A stretch of DNA of 64,000 nucleotides, taken from contig CM046297.1 in the NCBI GenBank assembly GCA_025267735.1, positions 24,578,011-24,642,010 on the forward strand. Direction: 5' to 3'. Position numbers and translations under genes: made by a program. The stretch comes from Mactra quadrangularis. Taxonomy: Eukaryota; Mollusca; Bivalvia; Venerida; Mactridae. Below are positions 46,764 to 58,580 of this stretch, piece after piece. The notes beneath the pieces are model-generated. The model ran no database searches and had not been told where the DNA came from. It saw only the letters and a program-made list of their open reading frames with translations. How positions within the stretch are numbered: position 1 is the stretch's first letter; the number at the start of each line of letters is the position of its first letter.

Positions 46764-47824
46764 AGCTCGACTTTACGAAGTAATGTAGAGCTCTCCTACT
46801 CGCCCCGGCGTCGGCGTCCGCGTCCGCGTCCGCGTCCACACTTCTGATTAAAGTTTTTGTGCAGTAAAATACTTTCTTCTATATCTTTGTTATTTCTTAA
46901 GATATTAACTTCAAACTTTAAATATATGTTCCTTACTATCAACCACATCTCATGTGACAAGGTCCATAACTCCAAACACATTTTTTCAAGAATTATCTCC
47001 CCTTGAACTGATTGAAGTTTTTGTGCACAGATTAAAGTTTTTGTGCAGTAAAATACTTTCTTCTGTATCTTTGTTATTTCTTAAGATATTAACTTCAAAC
47101 TTTAAATATATGTTCCTTTCTATCAACCACATCTCATGTGACATGGTCCATAACTCCGAATGCATTTTTTTTCAGAATTATCTCCCCTTGAACTTAGAGT
47201 TTTCTTTAAAAAATGTTTGTTTTTACTGCAACTGTTTTATTTCTTTAGGTATTGATTTCAAACTTTAAATATATGTTCCTTATTATCAACCACATCTCAT
47301 GTGACAAGGTTCATAACTCCGTATACATTATTTTCAAAGTTATCCCCCTTGAACTTATAGTTTTCTTTAATAAATATTTGTTTTTTCTGCAACTGTTTTA
47401 TTTCTTTAGGTATTGACTTTAAATATATGTTCCTTATTATCAACCACATCTCATGTGACAAGGTTCATAACTCCAAATATATTTTTTTCAGAATTATCTC
47501 CCCTTGAAATTAGAGTTTTCTTTAAAAAATGTTTGTTTTTACTGCAACTGTTTTATTTCTTCAGGTATTGACTTCAAACTTTAGATATATGTTCCTTATT
47601 ATCAACCACATCTCATGTGACAAGATTCATAACTCCTTATACATTTTTTCAGAGTTATCCCCCTTGAACTTATAGTTTTCTATTTATTTCTTTTTTTTTT
47701 TTTTGAATTTGTTAAGTTTATATTTTCAAATTTTAAAATATGTATGTTCCTTATCATCAACCACATCTCCTGTGACAAACACTTACTAAGTCGAGCATGC
47801 TGTCTCCTCTGACAGCTCTTGTTA
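46764..47824 (+). mobile_element. Helentron-like non-autonomous element Q, 1.06 kb
   Basis: Subterminal inverted repeats GCTCGACTT (46765-46773) and AAGTCGAGC (47788-47796). A GC-rich minisatellite GGCGTCCGCGTCCGCGTCC lies near 46808-46836. Five AT-rich units of about 170-200 bp share ATATATGTTCCTT and ATCAACCACATCTCATGTGA. The 3' hairpin GCTGTC-TCCTCT-GACAGC is followed by TCTTGTT. Layout and 3' tail match element P though the sequences differ. Confidence 0.75.
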
Positions 47825-48375
47825 TACTGCATAATAAGTTATTTATGCAACTAAAATTTTGAGAAAAAAAGGAAAGTGATTTTTTCATTTGCAAGTAGAT
47901 ATAAAATGAACTTGAAAAATTTTCAAGTCCATTTTTTTTGTTAAATTTGAGCCCTGTTAAATACAAGTCTTTATCAGATTCAAATTAAAGATAACTTATA
48001 ATAATGTACATAAAGGCCACATTGTTTTTCTCTAGACTTTTGGAGTAGGAATGTAACTATTATTTTTGTATTGCCTTTTATGGTCGTGTTCTCAGATTGA
48101 AATTTTGTCATCAAAAATGTACCAGAAAATAAATCAATTTTTTGTCCACATATTGGGTAAAGTTGCTAGCACCTTTAGACAGAAGTGTTGGTTCTGGTTA
48201 GGTGTATAATGTTATATGTGATAACAGACTAGAAATATCATAGAAATATAATGTGAAATAAGGCATCCATGTTTTAGGGAAATATGTAAAACCTTTGTTA
48301 TTTAATTTCGGTGCATCAAAGCTTGTGCCTATGTTTTATTCAACTGTAATATATAGACAATATACAAGTTCTGGT
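47825..48375. other. intron DNA, no feature recognised
   Basis: AT-rich filler between element Q and SINE A4. Confidence 0.45.
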
Positions 48376-48690
48376 CCGCCCAGCTGGCTCAGTGGGTAGC
48401 ATGCAAGTCTACTGATTGAGGGGTTGTGAGTTTGATTCCTGGGCGGGGCATATACTTTTGTGGAGCTTGGTCATTAAATAATTTCTACGGCCATTCTCCC
48501 TCCTACCAATGATTCTTAATTATGTAGGACAGTTGTCAGTCATTGACAAATTATGTGCTTAGTAGTTGCTTAAAAGCTAAATCCAGAGACTTAGCATTTC
48601 CAGGGAGTAGGTTGACTGACTGCTGTTATATGACCTATACAATGTGTTGATGCGGCGTTAAACCCAACAAAAACAAAACAAAAAACAAAC
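48376..48690 (+). mobile_element. SINE type A, copy 4
   Basis: CCGCCCAGCTGGCTCAGTGG head, GGGTTGTGAGTTTGATTCCT B box, and tail GCGGCGTTAAACCCAACAA followed by an A-rich end. Confidence 0.88.
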
Positions 48691-49626
48691 AGTATAGACA
48701 TTTGTATGTTATTTCTTTGGTAAAATTATCTGTAATATAAGATGCAGTTGATAGATATGCATTTCTCAATAGATAGGTTAAAGGGTCATTTTCAAAACTC
48801 AACTTTAAGATAAAAATGCCAATATTTGGAACTATTATTGAATAGTAAGAAGACTTTTAATGTGACAATAGTCAAGCATATTGGGTCTAAACGCTGTTTC
48901 CTTCTGCATTTTTTTGTAATTTTAAGTTAATCAATGTGTCTTTTTATCAGTCGCAAAAGTCAAATCAATTTAACAACTTATTTCTCCTGAGAAAACAATC
49001 AAGTACCTACTCTACAGCCTTGGAACATAATTCTCCTTTCTTTGACTCAAGTCAATTTTGATTAGCTGTGTTTGATTTATGATCAGTGTAATTTGAAAAT
49101 AGTTCTGTGATTACAGCTAATTTGGGGAAATTTTGCGTGTCTTTTAAGAATGTAAACTTGCTTCCCTTCAAGCCATATGACAATTCACAATTTAAAATGC
49201 CTCAATCTTTTTCGAAGACAAGTTAAAGGTAATTAAAATGCTATAAAACAGTTTCTGTTAGTTTTAGTCACTAGATATGTTTACTAAGTAATTTAAAGAA
49301 TTTGGCATTGGAGTTGTTAAAATTCAGTGTTTGAGTGAATTATAAAACCTTCGTAGATCAACTACACATATAACAAAAAAAATAAAATCAACATAATCAT
49401 ACCGGTAATAACTTTAAGATATAATTTGGTTATTTGTACATTATTAATTATTAAAATGTTGTAATTGTTTTTTATCTTTTTTAATGGAATAATTATTAGA
49501 AATACATGTATAAATATTGCCTGTGTAGGATGAAGTGAGACATTGTGTTCATAGAATATTGTTTAGATTTGTCTCAAGTTTTCTAAAATGAGCTATTAAA
49601 CAAAATCCTATCACATGTACTTCTTC
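48691..49626. other. intron DNA, no feature recognised
   Basis: AT-rich sequence without identified repeats. Confidence 0.45.
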
Positions 49627-49895
49627 AGGGGCGGATCCAGGATTTTTTTCTAGGGGGGGGGTCCAAACTTTTCTAGGGGGGGGGTCTGAACTTTTCTAGG
49701 GGGTCCAAACCTCGAACCACAACCACATTATACACATTTTGCAGTAAAAATGCAACATATTGATAATAAAAACTATGTAACCATTAAATCTATGTTAAGC
49801 ACTAAAAACAATTGCTTCATGCTACTTAAAAATGACTTACAGGCAAGAAATACACTAATGGACAGGTACATTTTCCAAATTCTAGGGGTTCTAAG
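49627..49895 (-). mobile_element. G-run MITE, copy 3
   Basis: GGGGCGGATCCAGGATTTTT terminus and conserved interior (AACCACATTATACACATTTT). The right terminus is eroded. Confidence 0.8.
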
Positions 49896-50054
49896 TCTAA
49901 AACTGAAAAATATTTCTTGTGACTTGAACATAGTTTGAATTATTCTTCTGTTAACCAAGGAACATACTAGTACCAATTTTTTTTACTTTTTTGGAAATGA
50001 CCAGCTATTAAAAACAATGATTTCTTTCTTGTATTATCACCCAGTGTGAAAATA

Positions 50055-50410
50055 GCCAATCTGATTTAACTCCCCTACTTGCTAATTCAAGATCTGGCTA
50101 TTTTGTTATGAGGGTCAGGTGACCTTTTCTCACTATGTCAAGGAACTTGTTTACATCGTCTACATCATGCAATTTGAAAAGAGCCATCCAATCACAGCCT
50201 GTGAATACACAAGTAACACCACCATCAAATTAGCTTGCACACCTCTGTCTTGAAATAGAAATTACGAAAACAAGATGCTGTAAGTAGTGTTTCGTCTAGA
50301 TGAAAGCTATGCATTGAATGGTCGACACAAAGGTCATCTCAACATGACCCTCGTAGCTACCATAAGAGATCCTATATGACAGTCATCTATAGGATACTTG
50401 TTTACAGAAG
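50055..50410 (+). mobile_element. repeat family E, copy 3
   Basis: TTAACTCCCCTACTTGCTAA, ATCGTCTACATCATGCAATT and AAAGGTCATCTCAACATGAC in the family order. Confidence 0.7.
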
Positions 50411-50623
50411 TTTGAAAACAGCAAAATAGTTACCACCAGGACAGTTTTGAATTTTATTACTGTGATTGGTAATCTATTGATATGAACACAAAATGTGAAA
50501 CTTAATAGAATAAACAGATTTACAAAAGTTTTGCTAAATTGATAAAATGTTCAAAAAGTATACTCTATTCTGTATAATTTACATCAATGCAGAAGTAATA
50601 AGGAAAAATATTGGGCATTTTAC

Positions 50624-50920
50624 ATAGGTAGATCTAATTGGGGGGTGGGGTCAGGGAGGTCCCGACCCCCCCCCAAAATGTACCTGTCTATTAGTGTATT
50701 TCTTGACTGTAAGTCATTTTTAAGTAGCATTAAGCATTTTTTCTCGGTGCGAAACGTAGATTTAAAGATAATGTAGTTTTTATTATGAATATGTTGCATT
50801 ATTCTCTAAAATGTGTATAATGTGGTTGTGGTTCAAAAATTTGGACCCCCCCCCCCCCCGAAAAAGTTTGTACCCCCCCCCCCCCCCCCCAAAAAAAAAT
50901 AATTCCTGCATCCGCCCCTG
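50624..50920 (+). mobile_element. G-run MITE, copy 4
   Basis: Same orientation as copy 1. Two C runs (50846-50858, 50874-50890) lie next to the end GCATCCGCCCCTG. Confidence 0.8.
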
Positions 50921-51300
50921 TTTTAAAATGAAGATTTTGCATTTGACTTAAGAAGATTTGTGTCGTTATATTGTGTCGTAAGATTTTTTATATACCTGAC
51001 TCATTAATTTATGATACCTTAATTTGATGTCTACTCCGGAACTTGTCACATGCTAGACAGTCTTTAATAAAGTTATAAGTAGATCTTAGACTTTACCTAG
51101 TTTGTTAAAACTTTCACAAAATTACAATAAATTTTAAAAATTTCCCTGCATAGACAAATTGGTTGTTTATTGCGGGAGAAAATCTTTGAAGTAATTTAAA
51201 CATTTATTGTTTGATGGCTGTCTTAATATTGACTTTGGTAATTATCACGATGCAGAATATTGATCTTAAAATGAAGTTATAATAACCCATTGTCATAAAA

Positions 51301-51457
51301 TGTATGATTTGTCTCCCTTGCTTTAATTTGTTGTTATGTAATACATGTACTTGGAAAATTGCTTAGGCCTTATGTTCAATGTATGATTTGTCTCCCTTGC
51401 TTTAATTTGTTGTTATGTAATACATGTACTTGGAAGATTGCTTAGGCCTTAATAAAT
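51301..51457. repeat. tandem duplication, 79-bp period
   Basis: TGTATGATTTGTCTCCCTTG starts at 51301 and 51380. The copies differ by about one base over the shared part. Confidence 0.9.
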
Positions 51458-51699
51458 CCTATTTCTAGGGCAACCTGACCTTACCATGTAAATGTTTAGA
51501 GGTCAAGTTACCCCCTATCATGCACATTTTGTAGACTTTTAGAGCTTTTTACCTTCAGCAATATTGACAAGAAGAATATTCATGAAAATCACGATAGGCT
51601 CTGTTATAAACACTTGGAACCTACACTACATAACTTTTTTTCGAGCTGTTGCCCCAAAAAACAAAAGTTCTTATGCGCTCAGTGCAAAACTGCAGCACG

Positions 51700-51771
51700 A
51701 GGGTTGCCTACAAGAATGTAGTAAGTACATTGTGTAAAAGAGCAAGTTACTACAGTCTTGCAGTCAACCCT
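51700..51771. mobile_element. AGGGTTGC hairpin MITE, copy 2
   Basis: AGGGTTGCCTACAAGAATGT and its inverted partner ACTACAGTCTTGCAGTCAAC form a 72-nt foldback. Confidence 0.7.
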
Positions 51772-52627
51772 AGAGCTGCAGTATTATTACTGTTAGTCCT
51801 TGTGCATCCTACCTAATGTTTCTGTTCAGGTTTAAATCTGGATAAAACCCACAGCAATATGACAAAACAAATGTTGAAACGCAATGTAAAGTGCTATTCA
51901 TTACATTGCTTTGCATTTGGACAAAATCTTCAGTACTTAAAATAATTCTGCATGAAGACTGCATTACTATACACAAATTATTTAAAAAGTACAAGAAATA
52001 ACCAAAAGTTGAATATTGTTTTCAAATTAACATGAAAGTAAATCTCTTACAAATATACATCAACATGATAACAAATCGTGGGCTTAAATCAAAATGGTCT
52101 TAACTTGCTCTTTTTTTAATTTCAGTTACGACTGTTTTGCGTTATGACTGTTTTGCATTAAGGCTGCGAAATGATCAAACTTCAATATAACACAAAACTA
52201 TTGTTTTAATCAATGACTTTGTTGATAGCATTAAGGCTAATTAACTATTTCATGTAATTCTCCTAACTGAAGAGTCTCTCCCCCCTCCTCCCCCCCCCCG
52301 ACAAGCTGGGTACTCGAGTATTGAACACTTTTAATGGGCTTTTCTTTCCTTAGTTCCGATCAGTTAATTACTATTTTTAATTACACAAAGTTGCTGGTTT
52401 TTCCTGACGGCAGGCAATTTTCTAGATGAGCTCATTCCTCTTATTCCTGCCTTTTGGCTGTGAAGGTAAATTTTCCTTGTCTTCACTTAATGATTCGTGT
52501 TTAGACAACTTAGGTAGGGATTTTTTAGTCAATTAACTGTATTTACCATATTTATACTAATCAACGCATCTTGATTAGATTGTTTTGATTGTTGGTGACA
52601 ACATAAAACTTGTCGTCTATATTGTTC

Positions 52628-52935
52628 ACAATCTTAGTAGATCCCGATCTAAAATTCTCTGCTCACATTTTTGCTCATTTTGTATCTGAAAAGCTTGCAG
52701 TAAAGGTGATCATGTCATTGTTGACCTTTGCTTTTATAATATTTATGACACATCTTGCAATGTAATGACCAATCACAGCCTGAGAATAACACTCTCTGTC
52801 AAAATAGCTTGGATACCCTTTGATCTGTAAATAGTCTGGATAAATCTATGCTTTGATTGGTCAACATAAAGGTCATCTGAACATTACCCCCTGTGGGATG
52901 TCAGGAGATTCTTATGTAATGGCAGCTGTAATACT
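52628..52935 (+). mobile_element. repeat family E, copy 4 (most diverged)
   Basis: GATCCCGATCTAAAATTCTC, CCAATCACAGCCTGAGAATA and GATTGGTCAACATAAAGGTC match the family in order. Confidence 0.6.
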
Positions 52936-52998
52936 CTGCTATTAGAACCTAAAAATCCATGATCTAAAAATGAAATGGAACCTTTTTACACTCAAATT

Positions 52999-53308
52999 GT
53001 AGCCACCCGGCTAGCTCAGTTGATAGCACACAGGTCTACTGATCGAGGAGTCATGGGTTTAATTCCCAGGCGGGGGCATTCTTTTGTGGAGCTTGGTCAT
53101 GAAATTATTTCTAGCACAATTCTCCCTCCTACCAATGATTTGTAATTATGTAGGGCAGTTGTCAGTCACTGACGAAAGTATATGCTTAGTAGTTGGTTAA
53201 CAGCTAAATCCAGAGATTTATCCTTTCCAGGAACAGCAAGTAGGTTGACTGACCGCTGTTATATAACGAATACAATGTGTTGCTACGGCGTTAAACCCAA
53301 CAAAAAAT
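52999..53308 (+). mobile_element. SINE type A, copy 5
   Basis: A 9-bp target duplication ACTCAAATT is at 52990-52998 and 53309-53317. Head CCCGGCTAGCTCAGTTGATA and tail TGCTACGGCGTTAAACCCA. Confidence 0.92.
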
Positions 53309-53910
53309 ACTCAAATTTATCATCTCATCATCAAAAATGGCGTGATTTCACAATATCTAAGGCGTCTTTTATTACAGAATTCTACTGTAAAAACAATTAT
53401 CAACTATTGCAGTATCCTTAATAAGTGAACAAAATCACCAACACCATAGACTTAATAATGAATACATATTGTTGATTTATATCATAAAAAATGTTGTTAT
53501 TGTGTGTATGTTTTGTATCATTATAGAAAAACATGTCCTCATTAAATACTGTATCATAATTATGATATACTGCTATTTTACTGACCTGTTCTACTGTTTA
53601 GGCTGTTTACCTGAGGAAGGTCTGATAACAATCTCCGTAAACAAAATTGATATCTTACAGACTGCTGTTATTGGATCTCCTAACATCACATTGAGGGTCA
53701 TGACGTTTAGATGACCTTTTGTGTTGACTATTTTTTTCATGCTTATGCACATTCACTGACTTAACAGCTAATACCCATGCACATTCAGCTGCTGAAATCT
53801 ATCAATCTCCTTACAGAGTCTTTTACTCTGCTTAGTGCATCTGAGAAATTAACACAACTAAATTATACTACCCTTACAGGGGATTTACATCAGTGTGGAA
53901 TGAAGTAATT

Positions 53911-54170
53911 GGTAGCGCGCCAGGATCTCATGTCCCTAAGGGGGTACAGGTTTGACACCCACCCGTGGAGGTTATTCGTTCCTTGATAATTTGACAATAA
54001 TGTCAATTTTCATCCGTTAATAAGATATATATGGAGAAGTTTCCTGCCTTGTGGAAGAGTAGGTGAGTACTGGTTATAGACAAGGGTCCAGGAAAGCTAG
54101 GTTAGGTGTGCTGGACGCCGTAAAATGGTCTAAAATTGTGTTGACACGGCGTTAACCCCCCCCCCCAAAA
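53911..54170 (+). mobile_element. SINE type B, copy 7 (5'-truncated)
   Basis: An 11-bp target duplication ATGAAGTAATT is at 53900-53910 and 54171-54181. It starts at GGTAGCGCGC inside the tRNA head, so 5' truncation occurred at insertion. The tail is TTGACACGGCGTTAACCCC. Confidence 0.92.
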
Positions 54171-54347
54171 ATGAAGTAATTAAAATTAATTTCTTGCTCA
54201 AGGAAATTAGCAGTGCCCCCTGGTGGGGATCAAATCCAAGACAAGTTCATTCTTGAGTGGGTGCCTCACCACTGGACTGCTGCTCCCATTACACTTGTGA
54301 TACATATATGTGTATAATTTAAATTGATATATGATGTCTATTTTCAG

Positions 54348-54392
54348 AAATGTGGTGGAGTTGAAGCTTTCCTGTTGTCAGTTTACAATCTA
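54348..54392 (+). CDS. FAM126: hyccin, exon 4
   Basis: A 45-nt phase 0-0 exon between TTTTCAG (ending 54347) and GTAAGT. It encodes KCGGVEAFLLSVYNL, matching the family segment SGCIEALLLGVYNLE. It joins in frame to exon 3 across the 25-kb intron. The next expected exon (family: EIVDKQGHTKVLSF) was not found up to 64000, so the rest of the gene probably lies to the right. Confidence 0.9.
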
Positions 54393-54447
54393 GTAAGTCT
54401 TTGAATTCTTAACTTTTGTTTTCAGTTTAGCAATGACCACTATATCC

Positions 54448-54519
54448 AGGGTTGCTCCCAAGAGTGTAGTAAGTGCATTGTGTTAAAAAGCTTGTTACTA
54501 CAGTCTTGCGGGCAACCCT
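54448..54519. mobile_element. AGGGTTGC hairpin MITE, copy 3
   Basis: AGGGTTGCTCCCAAGAGTGT and ACTACAGTCTTGCGGGCAAC form a 72-nt near-perfect foldback. It lies 55 nt after the exon 4 donor. Confidence 0.78.
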
Positions 54520-54703
54520 TGATATGGATTCAATTTGACAAATTTATAGTTTGTATTTTATGTGGCTTTGGTTACATTTAGGTGTTACTTGTGGTAGTGT
54601 CAGTGACTTGACTTTGTTCATTGCATTTAGGCAGGGGTGTTGAATTTCAAGTTTTTTCTACTTGTTCACACTTGTTCATGAGATAAGTTTGAAAGATAAA
54701 TTT

Positions 54704-55370
54704 TTTAGCCGGATTTTTTAACGAAAAAAATCCTGCTAATAGTTTAGCAAAACACGGGTGGGTGGTCAGTCGGGCGGGTGGTCAGGTGGGCGGGTGTCTG
54801 GTGTCGTTAACAATTGCTTTAAAAGTTTTTCTTTTCCATATATTTCTGCCATTCATTGTCAGATCTTTATGAAACTTCATACAATGATAACATACCATGT
54901 GATGAACAGAATTAGAAAGTAATTACAACTATACCTGGCTTTATTATGGATTATTTCCCTTTGTAATTTTTGTGTTAAAGTTTTTAAATCCAGCTTCAAT
55001 GTGGTTTCCACATTACATTTCTTGTCAAAAATATAGTTTGTAATAGAATATAAAAATATCCTACCTAGATTTAAAATTGTCTTTCATCCTTATAACCTTA
55101 TGTTGTATCAATTATTAAAAACTACAAAATACAAGACAATATTTAACTTAGAAAATCTCTTGAGTACTCTGGAGGAATGTGAAATCTGTTTTTTTTGTTG
55201 GAAGTTTTTTTGTTGCTGTTTGATTTATTTGTAAAATTTCATAACAGCTAGTGCTTTGATATTTTCTTTAAAATTGTCTTCATTAATCTTGTTCAAGTCT
55301 TTGATCACTCTTAAATCTTTATAAGTGCATTTTATTTCAAGATTTTGTTTTATAAATGTGAAAAAGATAT
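54704..55370 (+). mobile_element. 5' part of a P/Q-like element (R)
   Basis: AGCCGGATTTTTTAACGAAA with a 5' hairpin GGATTTTTT/AAAAAATCC, then a GGGTGGGTGGTC minisatellite (54758-54800), then TCGTTAACAATTGCTTTAAA and AT-rich DNA. No 3' hairpin or TCTTGTT tail was found, so it is truncated. Confidence 0.5.
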
Positions 55371-55375
55371 TTGAA

Positions 55376-55668
55376 TATGTGGGTGGGAATTAGAATATGT
55401 GGGTGAGGATTACAATATGTGGGTAGAGTTTGGAATATGTGGGCATGGATTAGAATATGTGGGTGGGGATAAAATATGTGGGTGGTGATTAGAATATGTG
55501 GGCATGGATTATAATATGTGGGTGGGGATAAAAATATGTGGGTGGTGATTAGAATATGTGGGCATGGATTATAATATGTGGGTGGGGATAAAAATATGTG
55601 GGTGGTGATTAGAATATGTGGTAGGGGATAAAAATATGTGGGCAGAGTTTAGAATATGTAGGTGGAAA
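55376..55668. repeat. about 20-bp minisatellite
   Basis: GGTGGGGATTAGAATATGTG-like units, roughly 14 copies. Two subtypes alternate (GGTGGGGATAAAAATATGTG and GGCATGGATTATAATATGTG), giving a larger period near 60 bp in the middle. Confidence 0.9.
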
Positions 55669-58295
55669 TTAAAGTAGTTTTTGTGTCTAAAGAACAAATA
55701 CCAGTTTCTTTCATGGCACTATCATTTTATGGATCATCACCTAGCCATCATAAAACTTCAGGTTTTTCCATTTGACAGTTGACATGATCTTGTGGGACAC
55801 ATAAGAAAGTCCATGTACTATGACGTATTGGATTAAGTCAGCAATTCAACGATTTGTTATGTTACAAATTTCTTGGTTTAAATTCACTTATAGTTCAAAA
55901 GCAGCTCTCCAGTGGGAGATTCAGAAATCAATGCTGGTCACTTGGGGTAAATTTTTAAAGCTTTTAGAAACAGTCTTAAACAAGATGTTTGATGTAAATA
56001 AACTGAATCTATTAGACACTTTAAGAGAAGGAGAACTTCTCTGTGTGACAAGTTTTGCAGTGGTTGCAAGTTTTTTGCTTCACTTGTAAAATTTATAATT
56101 TCCTGATTCAAAATCGGAAGGAAATTTGTCAGATTTGTATTAGATTTTCTTATTTTAGAACTCTGTAATAAATGCTTTTCTTTGTATGTTGTTTTGCATT
56201 CATTTTGTCATCTATTTGAAAGTAACTTTTGTTGCTAAGAAGAAATGTTACTGTAAGACCTTTGTCTGCTATTGTGATGGAATTTTAAAAAGAATGCATG
56301 TACAGGCTTCAATGTTTATTTTCACTTTAAGGGGAAAGGTGGCACGGCCCTTTTATAGGCAAAATAATTATGACAAAATTTATTCTTTTCCCTTCATTAT
56401 CAATATTGTCGGTAACATTCACTTAGAGATTAATATATTGAAAGCTTTTCTTTCTGGAAAAAAACTTAATAAAACCCTTTTATGATAGCCTACTAGAAGG
56501 CATATAAGACATCCAATTGTTTCTCCCAACCCAAGCATCTTTTTATATGCAAAACATATTTTGCAATCCTCTATGACCGAAAAGATGGAAAAAGGATTAT
56601 GCAGCTATGTCTTCAGTTTTCAAAGCAATATATTGTTGTACAGTTCCCGATACTGTGTTAGCGTATGGCAATATACCGTGATATGCTTCTTGTATATCGT
56701 GACAGCTCTAGTGAAAATTTAGTGGAGCATTCGGTAGATAGTCTATTTTAATGAGATTGGTATAATTACTTGATTCTTTTAAATTCATGCTGATATTTAA
56801 TCCAAAGATTGTATGTTTGTTTCTCACATGTATTTTGTAATTACTAAAGTCACTCAAGGCTGCAGAATGTAAAGTGATGAATTTCTTTAATTTGTCCAAG
56901 TTGACAGAAACAGATCTCTGGTTGGTATCTGGATTTATATTTTCTTCCTCTGGACTGGTTACCTTTTAATTTTTGTACAATGGACTGGTACCCTGTGTAT
57001 TTATTTAATGAGCACTCTGTATTAAATTAATGAGAAAACCAGTCTGAAATTAACCAGTCACATGACTAATTAATGAGATCTCTGGAATTTTTGGTTTCCC
57101 TTTTAGAATTCTTGTGTTGTGGATATCATGTGACCTGTGTGTTGAGGGCAAGGTTAAATGATTGTAAGATTATTGTACAGTGATTGTATGGTAGTCTGGA
57201 GAAAGGCAAAGACAGACTCAGAAGACATTCTTTAAGTTGAATATTCAATATGCTTACATGCTTTGTTTTTAGGAACCCCTAATGTGACATTTTGAAATAC
57301 GTTTTTTATTTTCACTATTATTTTCTTTTTACGAAACATTTCTTTATAAGCAGCTGTTCTGAGTAATAAAACTATTTACAAATGTATACATATAAGGTAA
57401 ATTACTAAAAAATGATATATTTTTACCCAAGTTCAATTAGGGGCCAGTTTCGCCATTATATTACTTTCTTTTTGACAGATTTAAACAGCCATACATAGCT
57501 TATGCTTTGTTCTTTGTAATGACACCAACATCATCTGGATATGTAAAAAAATAATGTATATCTAGTATTTTGCTGAACTCTTACATGAAGGAAGATCTCG
57601 GATTGTTCTTATTTCAGCATGATTTTTCGCTCAAGGATTTAATCATTTATTTATCTCCATGGCTTACTGTTCAATTATTTAATGGTTTAATTAGACCCTG
57701 ATATATATATCTTGACTTCTAAGACTCTGTGTGTGGAAATCTTTAAATCTACGAGTATGCTGTCAGTGTTTGAATACACTATTGCCATCATTGTTGACTT
57801 CAAAACGCTTTTTAAGTTTTCTTTTTGCTTTGACTTAGATAAGTTCATTGGTTTCTTGCAAAGGTATTTTTCTGAGCTTTGAGACCATTGAACTACTGAA
57901 TCAAGGGCTTTATTTAAATGTCATGATGATGCTTGATTTTAATTATGAAGGTTTTTGATGATAGATATTTAAAACACAGCTGATTAGGTGTTGGTTTTTG
58001 TAAGCAAAATTTACTGGGGATTTTACCACATTGCTCAAGAGCTGAAAGTTCAAGTCCTTGCTATTCTTGGGGGAGGGGTCAGTTGTTTTTGTATAAATAT
58101 ATATAAAAGAGCACAGAAAATAACATTAAATAAACAGAGTATTGGTTCATTTTTGGAATAAGATCTTCCTTTATTTCAACTAGCAAAATCAAAATATGAT
58201 ATTGTCTCTCATGGCTATACCACCCTTGAAAATTAGTTTTCTGAGCTCACTCATTGAAATAAAAATTTAAAAACCAAAGTAGACATGTTTTAAAA
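55669..58295. other. hyccin intron 4, no exon recognised
   Basis: Open frames at 55820-56089 and 56186-56485 lack splice support and known motifs. A right-end fragment of hAT-like family 1 is at about 56640-56712 (TATATCGTGACAGCTCTA). Confidence 0.4.
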
Positions 58296-58580
58296 CCTGG
58301 GTCGATGGCACAGTTAGTTGCAAGCCGGGATTTGGAATCTCGTGTCTCGAAGTGGGTACAGGTTCCAATCCCACCTGGGGAGGTTATACCTTTCCATGAA
58401 AATTTGACAATAATGTCAATTTCCCTCCATTTATAAGATATATGGAGAAGTTTCCAGCCTAGTGGTAGGGTTGGTGAGTACTGGTTATAGACAAAAGTCC
58501 AGGAAAGCCACATGTAGGTTAAGTGGGCTGGACATGGTAAAATGACCTAAATTGTGTTGACACAGCTTTAAACCCAATAG
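58296..58580 (+). mobile_element. SINE type B, copy 8
   Basis: CCTGGGTCGATGGCACAGTT head, GGTTCCAATCCCACC B box, intact centre and tail TTGACACAGCTTTAAACCCA. Confidence 0.88.

Noticed and set aside
53582..53714. Exon candidate after CTGTTTAG (CLPEEGLITISVNKID...)
   Set aside because: No matching family segment, no compatible neighbouring exon, and it falls between hyccin exons 3 and 4, which already join directly.
55820..56089. 89-codon frame in hyccin intron 4
   Set aside because: No acceptor/donor pair in a fitting phase and no resemblance to hyccin exon 5 or any family I know.
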